Shown here: piece after piece, positions 48,750 to 56,268 of the stretch
Numbering within the stretch: the stretch's first letter is position 1
Layout of the letters: each line of letters opens with the position of its first letter
DNA from: Mycobacterium sp.
GTDB lineage: Bacteria; Actinomycetota; Actinomycetes; Mycobacteriales; Mycobacteriaceae
Length of the DNA: 64,000 bases
Direction: 5' to 3'
Assembly (NCBI RefSeq): GCF_019247635.1
Contig: NZ_JAFBAR010000107.1
Span: 24,030-88,029, forward strand
Notes under the pieces: generated by a model
Databases searched by the model: none
Told to the model about the DNA's origin: nothing
What the model saw: only the letters and a program-made list of their open reading frames with translations
Made by a program: the position numbers and the translations under genes

Positions 48750-50093
48750 ATGCAGCCGGCGTCGATTTTCGCGGGTAATCCGACCCCTAGCCGCAGGCAC
48801 GTCCAGGAGGACGCGATCGGCACCCCGCCCTCGTCGCCGACGCTGGTGCCCGCCGAACGCTATTACTCCCCGGCGTTCGCCGCACTCGAGGTCGAGCGGA
48901 TGTGGCCGAGGGTGTGGCAGGTCGCGTGCATGCTCGACCACGTCGCTGAGCCGGGTGATTACTTCGAATATCGTTGCGGCCCCTACGGAGTGTTAATCGT
49001 CCGCAGTGACGACGGTGTGCTGCGGGCCTTCCAGAACGCCTGTCGCCATCGCGGCAACTCGCTGTGCGTGGGCTCTGGTGCGGGGCTGCACGAGCTCAAG
49101 TGCGGGTATCACGGCTGGACCTGGGACCTGGCCGGCGTGCTCAAGCGGGTGCCCAATCGCAAGGGTTTCGGCTCGCTGCGGATGTCCGACTTTCCGTTGG
49201 TTCCGGCCCGGGTCGAGGTCTGGGAGGGACTCGTCTTCGTCAACCTCGACATGAGCGCGATGCCGTTGCTCGAGTACCTGGAGGCGGTGCCCGACGACAT
49301 CGCGTGGTGCAACCTGGGCGACTTCCATTGCTACGCAACGCTGACCATCGAGGTCGAGGCCAACTGGAAAACGATCGCCGACGGCTACAGCGAGACCTAC
49401 CACATCCAGACGCTGCACCCCGAACTGCTGCGCTGTGTCGACGATATTCATGCGCCCCAACAAATCTGGGGACATACCGGGAAGTCCGACCAGCCCTACG
49501 GCGTGCAGAGCCCACGTTTCGAGGGCAAGCTGACCGACGAAGAAGTCTGGGACGCCTACGTTTACACGCAGGGCGCGCTGATGGGTGCCGCAGAAGGCAC
49601 GCCGTTCCCCGACCGTCAACCCGGGCAGACGGTCCAGGATCTGATCGCCGAACACACGCGGGCGTTCGCGGCTTCGCGGGGAGTGGACCTGGGCTGGGCC
49701 GACACGGACCGGGTCACCCGGCTGCACCAGTACAACGTGTTCCCGAACATGTCGGTCCTCGCCAACGCCGACCACCTGACGATTTTGAGTTCGCGACCGG
49801 GACCCGACCCGGACCACGGCGAGATGATCATGTTCCTGATGACGCGCATGGCGCCCGGGGCGCCGCGCAGCAAGCCGACGGACGTCCGCGTGCCAGCCGG
49901 CGAGGCCGAACCCGGCATCGTGCTCACCCAGGACATCAAGGTGCTTCCGGGTTTACAGCGTGGCCTACGTCAGCCCGGCTTCACCCACCTCGTGCTGTCC
50001 AACGAGGAGCGCCGCGTGATCAACATGCACCGCAACCTCGAGCGTTACCTCGACCTGCCGGAGTCCGAGCGGATCGCGGCGGCTGACGTCTAA
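48750..50093 (+). CDS. Rieske [2Fe-2S] aromatic-ring-hydroxylating oxygenase, alpha subunit
   Basis: CRHRGNSLCVGSGAGLHELKCGYHGWTWDL Rieske motif; NWKTIADGYSETYHIQTLHPE mononuclear iron site. Confidence 0.92.
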   Translation: MQPASIFAGNPTPSRRHVQEDAIGTPPSSPTLVPAERYYSPAFAALEVERMWPRVWQVACMLDHVAEPGDYFEYRCGPYGVLIVRSDDGVLRAFQNACRHRGNSLCVGSGAGLHELKCGYHGWTWDLAGVLKRVPNRKGFGSLRMSDFPLVPARVEVWEGLVFVNLDMSAMPLLEYLEAVPDDIAWCNLGDFHCYATLTIEVEANWKTIADGYSETYHIQTLHPELLRCVDDIHAPQQIWGHTGKSDQPYGVQSPRFEGKLTDEEVWDAYVYTQGALMGAAEGTPFPDRQPGQTVQDLIAEHTRAFAASRGVDLGWADTDRVTRLHQYNVFPNMSVLANADHLTILSSRPGPDPDHGEMIMFLMTRMAPGAPRSKPTDVRVPAGEAEPGIVLTQDIKVLPGLQRGLRQPGFTHLVLSNEERRVINMHRNLERYLDLPESERIAAADV

Positions 50094-50094
50094 C

Positions 50095-50156
50095 CGCGAG
50101 CAGACGCAAAAGCACCCAAACGCTCGGCGTGTCGGGTGCTGTTGCGTCTGCTCGCG
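50095..50156. terminator. Strong bidirectional hairpin between convergent genes
   Basis: CGCGAGCAGACGCAA-A-AGCACCC / GGGTGCT-G-TTGCGTCTGCTCGCG: 15 bp + mismatch + 7 bp. Confidence 0.75.
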
Positions 50157-50169
50157 AGGAAAGCCGGCG

Positions 50170-51552
50170 TCACGCGGGGCCTCGTCCATCACCAGCGAGC
50201 CGTAGCAACAGTCGCGTGCCACCCAGCGGGCTGGCTTGCAAAGCGGCTGTCCCACCATGTAATTCGGCCTGCTGGGCGACCAGCGCCAACCCCAACCCCG
50301 AACCGGAACGCGACGCCGTCGACCCGCGGGAGAAGCGTTCGAAGACAGCGGCGCGTTCCGCCTCGGGCACACCGGATCCGTCGTCGTCGATCGCGATTTC
50401 CACGCCCTCGGCGGAACTGCTTACGGTGAGCCGGATTTCGCTGGCGTCCCCGTGCTTGACGGCGTTGGCGAGCGCGTTGTCGATGACAAGCCGCAACCCG
50501 GTAGGCAGCCCCACCATGAGGACCGTGGGCGACGGCACCAACGACACCTGCACGCCGGGATAGATGCGCAGCGCATCGTGGGCGGCACGATCCAAAAGCT
50601 CGGTGACGTCGAACGGAACGAAGTCATCGACGGTGGTCAGTTCGCCCTGTGCGAGCCGTTCGAGCGCCGTCAGCGTCGCTTCGATCCGGCTCTGGGTGCG
50701 GATGACGTCGCCCAGCACCTCCTGACGCTGCTCGGATCCCAGCTCCAAGGTGGACAGCACCTCGAGGTTGGTCCGCATGGCCGTCAGCGGTGTGCGCAAT
50801 TCGTGGGAGGCCACCGCGGCGAAGTCGCGGGCCGATTCCAGCGCCGCCCTGGTGCGCTGTTGCTCGTTGCCGATGCGCGCCAGCATCCCCTCGACCGCCT
50901 CGGCGATCTCCACGGCCTCACGCACACCGCGGACCTGGACCTCGTCAGGGCGGGACTGGGCATTGATGGCGCGGGCCTGCTGGGCCAGCAGCAGGAATGG
51001 GTTGACCATGATCAACGAAATCACCCAGCCGACCAGCACGGTGCCACCGATCACCCCGGAACAGATGAGCAACACCCGCAAGTGCAGTTCGTTGATCCGA
51101 TGTTGGGCTTCGGCGCGCGGGGCGGCCAGCGCGATGGATGCCGGACCCGCGGAGAACGTGCGGACGCGGTACTGCACACCGTTGATCGTGGTGTTGGCAT
51201 AACCGTTGGCGAGTTTCGGCACCACGATGTTGGCGGGCACCGACACCGTCACATCGCCAATTCGCGCGGTACGCGCCAGGTTTCCGTCGGGTGTGGGTAG
51301 GTCCGGGTTGATGTGCTGTGTGCTGTTGAGCAGCGTGTCGATGTCGCCGAGGCTGCTGACCGAATCCAGGCGGCGGTCGAGCTGACTGTACTGATCGTTG
51401 GTGACGCCGATCCACACCCAGGCGCCGAGGAGGACGACGAGAGCGACCACCGACAGTTGCGCGACGATGACGATGGTGCGCAGCGACAGCACCCGCATCG
51501 GCAGCCGCAGCCCTAGTACGCGGAGGTCAGGCTCGGCAGGTGGTTCGATCAT
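50170..51552 (-). CDS. prrB: Sensor histidine kinase, PrrB-like, no adjacent response regulator
   Basis: ARDFAAVASHELRTPLTAMRTNLEVLSTLELGSEQRQEVLGDVIRTQSRIEATLTALERLAQGEL; HATPase FERFSRGSTASRSGSGLGLALVAQQAELHGG; strongly resembles mycobacterial PrrB. Confidence 0.85.
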   Translation of the reverse strand: MIEPPAEPDLRVLGLRLPMRVLSLRTIVIVAQLSVVALVVLLGAWVWIGVTNDQYSQLDRRLDSVSSLGDIDTLLNSTQHINPDLPTPDGNLARTARIGDVTVSVPANIVVPKLANGYANTTINGVQYRVRTFSAGPASIALAAPRAEAQHRINELHLRVLLICSGVIGGTVLVGWVISLIMVNPFLLLAQQARAINAQSRPDEVQVRGVREAVEIAEAVEGMLARIGNEQQRTRAALESARDFAAVASHELRTPLTAMRTNLEVLSTLELGSEQRQEVLGDVIRTQSRIEATLTALERLAQGELTTVDDFVPFDVTELLDRAAHDALRIYPGVQVSLVPSPTVLMVGLPTGLRLVIDNALANAVKHGDASEIRLTVSSSAEGVEIAIDDDGSGVPEAERAAVFERFSRGSTASRSGSGLGLALVAQQAELHGGTAALQASPLGGTRLLLRLAGDGRGPA

Positions 51553-51571
51553 CGACCTCAGGATATGCGCG

Positions 51572-53377
51572 TTAACGCACGACCTCGCGGTGACCTGCAT
51601 CCAATCGTCGGGTCCAACCGCGCGCATCCAGGTATTCCAGCAGCGGGATCGCGACCCGCCGAGTGGTGCTAAGCGCCTGCCGCGCTTGGCTCGTCGTGAA
51701 CGGCTGCTCGAGCCGGGCCAGTTCCCGCATCGCCAGCGCGGGTGCCGTCGGTAACAGGACCACGCCGTCACGCAGCCGCAGCACCCGCCCGGCGCGCTCG
51801 GCCGCGGCCAATTCGCGGACACCCAGCTGCAGCGCCGCCAGGTCGTAGGCCTCCGGGGCGTGAAACGGCTCGGCTCGCAGCCGCGCCTCCAGCTCGGCGA
51901 CAGCGATTTCGGCGCGGCCGAGGTCGTCGCGGGTGCCTGCCAGCCGGACGTGGCCGTCCCCCTGGTCGAGTTCCGCGTCACCCGCGACCACGTCCAACAG
52001 CGCTTCGTCGGGCAGACCCAGCAAGTCGCGTGCCGCACCGCGAGAAAGCCCGCCGGCCAACGGATCTCGTGCGTGCAGCTCCTGCACCGCGGTCCGCAGC
52101 CGCTGCACCCACGCGTCGTATGTCGCACCGTGTACCCACCAGCCGTCGAGGACCCGCACCCCAGGGGGTACCGCATCAGGCAGTCCCAGCCTGCGCAAGT
52201 GACTCTCCCGCACCGCACCCCGCCGGGCCACCTCGGCTGCGACGTCACCGCCGACGTCCAGCCCAACTAGCGCTGCGGCCCGGCGCGCGCTGTCACCGCG
52301 CCGCCGCAACGCCGGCGGATCGGCATCGAGCACTTGGGCACCCCCGAGCACCCGGTGGCCACCTGGGTCACGCAACACCAGTCGGTCGCCAAGCACCAGC
52401 GGCAACCACCGCTCGAGAATTAGCCGAGCGTGGTCGTCGTCGAAGGGACGCAGCCTGGCGGGGACCGCCGCGGTGCCTACGTGTACGACGAGTTGCATTG
52501 GCGTATTAGTGAATTCGGTTCCGGTCGTGCGACGCACGTCCAGGGCGCGGGTGCTCGGCCAGGCATCCGGGGTGAGCAGAGCGTCACCGCGGTGGATGGC
52601 GTCGCGGGAGACGCCTCGCAGGTTGAGCGCCACGCGCGCCACCGGGCCCAGCGTCGGGTACGGCTCGCCGCGGCTCTGTAGGCCGCGAACGGCCACCGAC
52701 CGCACCTGTTCCGCGCCGAGCACCTGCAGCTCGTCACCGCGGGCCAGCGTGCCGGCGGTCAGTGTCCCGGTCACCACCGTGCCCGCGCCGGCGATGGTGA
52801 AACAGCGATCCACCCACAACCGCACGCGCTCGGCGGTCGCGGGCGCGGGCACCTGAGCCAGTACGGCATCGAGCGCGGCACGCAAATCCGTCAGCCCAGT
52901 GCCATCGACCGCCGACACGACGACCGCCGGCGCATCCCGCAGCTTCGTGTCGGCCAGCTCCGCGCGAGCCTGCGCGACGACCTCCGCGACGCGTTCCGGT
53001 GCTCGGTCGGCCCGGGAGATCACGATGAGACCGTGACGAATATCTAACGCCGCCAATGCATCCCGATGGTCGCCGGACTGTGCCTGCCACCCCTCGTCGG
53101 CGGCGACGACGAAGCAGACCACCGGGGCCGGACCGAGCCCGGCCAGTGTGTTGGCCAGGAAGCGTTGGTGGCCGGGTACGTCGACGAATGCGACCTCGCG
53201 GCCCGACGGCAAGGACATCCAGGCGAAGCCGAGGTCGATGGTCAGGCCGCGACGACGCTCCTCGGCCCACCGGTCGGGCTCCATTCCGGTTAGGGCGCGG
53301 ATCAGGGTGCTCTTGCCGTGGTCGACGTGACCGGCCGTGGCTATGACGTGGGAGGCGTAGCTGGTCGGAGTGTTCAG
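51572..53377 (-). CDS. selB: Selenocysteine-specific translation elongation factor SelB
   Basis: VIATAGHVDHGKSTLIRALTGMEPDRWAEERRRGLTIDLGFAWM; DVPGHQRFLANTLAG; C-terminal winged-helix region. Start uncertain (possible CTG at 53377). Confidence 0.92.
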   Translation of the reverse strand: MNTPTSYASHVIATAGHVDHGKSTLIRALTGMEPDRWAEERRRGLTIDLGFAWMSLPSGREVAFVDVPGHQRFLANTLAGLGPAPVVCFVVAADEGWQAQSGDHRDALAALDIRHGLIVISRADRAPERVAEVVAQARAELADTKLRDAPAVVVSAVDGTGLTDLRAALDAVLAQVPAPATAERVRLWVDRCFTIAGAGTVVTGTLTAGTLARGDELQVLGAEQVRSVAVRGLQSRGEPYPTLGPVARVALNLRGVSRDAIHRGDALLTPDAWPSTRALDVRRTTGTEFTNTPMQLVVHVGTAAVPARLRPFDDDHARLILERWLPLVLGDRLVLRDPGGHRVLGGAQVLDADPPALRRRGDSARRAAALVGLDVGGDVAAEVARRGAVRESHLRRLGLPDAVPPGVRVLDGWWVHGATYDAWVQRLRTAVQELHARDPLAGGLSRGAARDLLGLPDEALLDVVAGDAELDQGDGHVRLAGTRDDLGRAEIAVAELEARLRAEPFHAPEAYDLAALQLGVRELAAAERAGRVLRLRDGVVLLPTAPALAMRELARLEQPFTTSQARQALSTTRRVAIPLLEYLDARGWTRRLDAGHREVVR

Positions 53378-54687
53378 TGGTCGTCCAGTCTCGCCAGCGC
53401 CGCGCTGACGGCGGCGAGCAGACGATGGTCGTCGGACTCGGGGATGCAGCGCAGGTCGAGCAGACAAGCACCCTCGTGCACCCGAGGCAGCACCGCGGGA
53501 TCGCCAGTCCGCAGGAGCGCGGCGGCGGGTTCGGGTAGCCGCACGGCCCATCCCGGCAGGGGCACACCGGGGGCTCCGCCGCCGCCGACCCGGCCCTCAT
53601 GGGCGACGACGGACCCACCGACGGCCGCCGCCAGGCGTTCGGCCCGGGCACGCAGCCGTTGGGAATCGGCATGTAGGGCTTGGGTTGCCGGGGTCGTGCC
53701 GGCGCGGACGGTCGCCTCCAGCGCGGCCAGGGTGAGTTTGTCGGCGCGGACCGCGCGCGCCAGTGGATGCCGGGCCAGCCGGGCGACCACGTCCGCGCGG
53801 CCGAGCACCACTCCCGCCTGTGGCCCGCCGAGCAGTTTGTCACCGCTGGCAGTGACGACGTCGGCGCCGTCGGACAGCGTAGTAGCGGCGTCAGGCTCGT
53901 CGGGCAGCAACGGATCGGGCGCGAGTAGCCCACTGCCAAGGTCGGCGACCAGCGGCACGCCATTAGCCTCGGTCAGCGTCCGAAGGTCAGGCAGGCAGAC
54001 GGCGGCGGTGAAGCCCTCGACCCGGAAGTTGCTCTGGTGCACCTTGAGTACGCATCCGGTCTGCGGGCCGATCGCCTCGGCGTAGTCGTTGAGGTGGGTG
54101 CGGTTGGTGGTGCCGACTTCGCGGAGGCGGGCACCGGTCGAGGCGATCAGGTCCGGCAGCCGGAACCCCGCGCCGATCTCGATCAGTTCGCCGCGGCTGA
54201 CGATGACTTCTTTGCTCGCCGCCAGCGCCGTCGTCGCCAACACCAGCGCGGCCGCGCCGTTGTTGACCACAAGCGCGTCCTGGGCCGCCGGGCACGCGCC
54301 GAGCAACGCTTCGCGCGCTGCGACTCCCCGCTTCGAGCGGGTTCCGGTCGCGAGGTCGAGTTCGACGTCGACGTAACCGCTCGCAGAGATCAGCGCTTCG
54401 ACCGCGCCGGCGGCCAGCGGGGCACGGCCGAGGTTGGTGTGGACGACGACGCCGGTGGCGTTGAGCACGGGCCGCAACGTCGTGGTCGCGCACCCGGTCA
54501 GGGCTGCCACCACGGCGTCCGATACCTGTTGCGGAGGCAGCTCACCGCGCCGAGCCTGGTCTTGGATATCGCGTACCACGGCTCTGACGACGTGTTCGCC
54601 CAGTCGGGTCCGCTGCCCCTGCACGGCGGGGAGCGCGAGCAGCTCATCGGTGCGCGGGATCAGGCGGCGCGGGTCGACCTGGGTCAC
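53374..54687 (-). CDS. selA: L-seryl-tRNA(Sec) selenium transferase SelA
   Basis: LNATGVVVHTNLGRAPL, GSKRGVAAREALLGACPAAQDALVVNNGAAALVLA, SGDKLLGGPQAGVVLGR (PLP Lys); GTG start. Confidence 0.93.
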   Translation of the reverse strand: MTQVDPRRLIPRTDELLALPAVQGQRTRLGEHVVRAVVRDIQDQARRGELPPQQVSDAVVAALTGCATTTLRPVLNATGVVVHTNLGRAPLAAGAVEALISASGYVDVELDLATGTRSKRGVAAREALLGACPAAQDALVVNNGAAALVLATTALAASKEVIVSRGELIEIGAGFRLPDLIASTGARLREVGTTNRTHLNDYAEAIGPQTGCVLKVHQSNFRVEGFTAAVCLPDLRTLTEANGVPLVADLGSGLLAPDPLLPDEPDAATTLSDGADVVTASGDKLLGGPQAGVVLGRADVVARLARHPLARAVRADKLTLAALEATVRAGTTPATQALHADSQRLRARAERLAAAVGGSVVAHEGRVGGGGAPGVPLPGWAVRLPEPAAALLRTGDPAVLPRVHEGACLLDLRCIPESDDHRLLAAVSAALARLDDH

Positions 54688-54747
54688 GTGGCTCCTCAGG
54701 TGGCGTTGATTCCTAGGGCGGCTTGGCTCCTCGAGAAGAAGTAGTCG

Positions 54748-54840
54748 CGGAGGCGAACGGGAATCGAACCCGCCAGACCGAGCTACTCGATCTCACCGGT
54801 TTTGAAGACCGGGGGGCCCACCAGGAACCCAAGCGCCTCC
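54748..54840 (-). tRNA. selC: tRNA-Sec, anticodon UCA
   Basis: Minus strand GGAGGCGC...GGTCTTCAAAACC (TCA anticodon), long variable arm, GGGTTCGATTCCC T-arm, CGCCTCC acceptor 3' strand; no encoded CCA. Confidence 0.93.
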
Positions 54841-54844
54841 GCGG

Positions 54845-54884
54845 TCCAACCTAGCCGGATGACGACGCGGTCCGTACAACGGAC
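54845..54884. repeat. 40-bp direct repeat copy 1 upstream of selC
   Basis: TCCAACCTAGCCGGATGACGACGCGGTCCGTACAACGGAC, 38/40 identical to 54903-54942. Confidence 0.85.
54848..54853 (-). promoter_or_regulatory. Candidate selC -10 box (TAGGTT), 7 nt before the tRNA 5' end
   Basis: TANNNT-type hexamer on the minus strand; degraded to TGGGTT in the second repeat copy. Confidence 0.4.
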
Positions 54885-54886
54885 CG
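54868..54886. promoter_or_regulatory. Operator-like perfect palindrome
   Basis: CGGTCCGT-ACA-ACGGACCG, 8-bp arms; shorter copy at 54928-54942. Confidence 0.5.
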
Positions 54887-54902
54887 AGGAGGAATCCGGC
54901 AA

Positions 54903-54942
54903 TCCAACCCAGCCGGATGACGATGCGGTCCGTACAACGGAC
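54903..54942. repeat. 40-bp direct repeat copy 2
   Basis: TCCAACCCAGCCGGATGACGATGCGGTCCGTACAACGGAC. Confidence 0.85.
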
Positions 54943-54980
54943 ATCCGTCACGTTGTTCCCTAGTCCGGCGGGTGGTCCTC

Positions 54981-55169
54981 GATTTGCCCACCTCCGAGCG
55001 ACAGCGGGTTGCCCACGGCGACGCCGTGCGAAGTTGTCCACAGCGCGTGTCCTCGGCGACGCCGTGCGAAGTTGTCCACAGCGGGTTGCCCACGGCGACG
55101 CCGTGCGAAGTTGTCCACAGCGCGTGTCCTCGGCGACGCCACGCGAAGTCGCTCGGAGGCGGGCAAATT
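54981..55169. repeat. 189-bp inverted-repeat-bounded element containing a tandem array and three TTGTCCACA sites
   Basis: IR-L GATTTGCCCACCTCCGAGCGAC (54981-55002), IR-R GTCGCTCGGAGGCGGGCAAATT (55148-55169), 20/22 complementary; interior A(39)-B(38)-A(39)-B' array. Confidence 0.85.
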
Positions 55170-55265
55170 GGGTAGTGCCTCCCGGAGCCACGGAGTCCGC
55201 GCGGAGCCGTGACCAGGTGACAAATGTGACCAATGCGACAACGGGACGCCAAGTACGCTCGGCCC

Positions 55266-56237
55266 ATGACACGCCTGACCTCCTACGCCCACGGCGGGGG
55301 CTGTGCCTGCAAGATCCCTCCGGGCGAGCTCGAGGAAGCGGTGCGCGGCCTGGCCGGCCAGTCCGGCACCAACGTGTTGGTCGGCCTCGACGACGGCGAC
55401 GACGCAGCCGCGGTTCTGGTCGGTGATCTCGCTGTGCTGTCCACGGCGGACTTCTTCACGCCGGTCGTCGATGACGCCTACGACTGGGGTCGCATCGCCG
55501 CGGCCAACGCGCTTTCGGACGTCTACGCGATGGGCGGCCACCCAGTGGTCGCGATCAACCTCGTCGGCTGGCCGCGTGACGTGCTGCCGCTGGAGCTGAT
55601 GACCGAAGTCCTCCGCGGCGGATTGGCGGTGGCAAGCGAGGCGGGCTGCCCGGTGATCGGCGGGCACTCCATCGACGACCCGGAACCGAAATACGGCATG
55701 GCCGTGACCGGTGTGGCCGACCCCGCCCGTCTGCTGCGCAACGACGCCGCCGAACCGGGACTGCCGTTGACCCTCACCAAGCCGCTCGGGCTGGGGCTGC
55801 TCAACAACCGGCACAAACAGACCGGCGAAGTGTTTACGGAAGCAATCGCGACCATGACCGAGCTCAACCGCGACGCCGCCGAGCAGGCGCTAGCCGCCGG
55901 CGTAAGAGCCGCGACGGACGTCACCGGTTTCGGGCTGCTCGGGCACCTGCACAAGATGTGCCGGGCGTCCAAAGTGGGCGCCGTCATCGACCGCGTCTCC
56001 GTGCCGGTGCTCGACAGCGCCCGCGACGCGCTGCGTGACGGCTTTGTCTCCGGCGGCACTCGGCGCAACCTCGACTGGGTGCGACCACATCTGCGGCCAA
56101 GCGCCGGCGTCACCGAAGATGAGCTGCTACTACTCGCCGACGCCCAAACCTCGGGTGGGCTGTTGATCGTCGGCGAACTGCCCGGCCATCCGGTGATCGG
56201 TCACACCACGGTCGGCAGCCATATTGAGGTGCGCTGA
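55266..56237 (+). CDS. selD: Selenide, water dikinase SelD (Cys form)
   Basis: GGGCACKIPPGELEEAV, GLDDGDDAAAVLV, LSTADFFTPVVDDAYDWGRIAAANALSDVYAMGG, TDVTGFGLLGHL. Confidence 0.94.
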   Translation: MTRLTSYAHGGGCACKIPPGELEEAVRGLAGQSGTNVLVGLDDGDDAAAVLVGDLAVLSTADFFTPVVDDAYDWGRIAAANALSDVYAMGGHPVVAINLVGWPRDVLPLELMTEVLRGGLAVASEAGCPVIGGHSIDDPEPKYGMAVTGVADPARLLRNDAAEPGLPLTLTKPLGLGLLNNRHKQTGEVFTEAIATMTELNRDAAEQALAAGVRAATDVTGFGLLGHLHKMCRASKVGAVIDRVSVPVLDSARDALRDGFVSGGTRRNLDWVRPHLRPSAGVTEDELLLLADAQTSGGLLIVGELPGHPVIGHTTVGSHIEVR

Positions 56238-56268
56238 TGACGCCCTGTCAGATCAACGCCCCGTCAGA

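Noticed and set aside
46905-48941. 678-aa minus-strand ORF opposite the amidohydrolase
   Set aside because: Low-complexity Arg/Gly/His-rich antisense translation; plus strand carries clear amidohydrolase motifs.
50170-52266. 698-aa version of the histidine kinase ORF
   Set aside because: The N-terminal third is out-of-frame selB antisense-free overlap with no kinase features; PrrB-like N-terminus begins at 51552.
54981-55169. CRISPR array
   Set aside because: Units are 38-39-bp contiguous tandem repeats with no unique spacers and no cas genes in the window.
54917-55426. ORFs of 67-284 aa across the selC-selD intergenic repeats
   Set aside because: They arise from the tandem array and read as repeated low-complexity peptides in several frames; no start context or domain.
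55266-56237. SelD as a selenoprotein
   Set aside because: The active-site position in GGGCACK is encoded by a normal Cys codon (TGT), not TGA.
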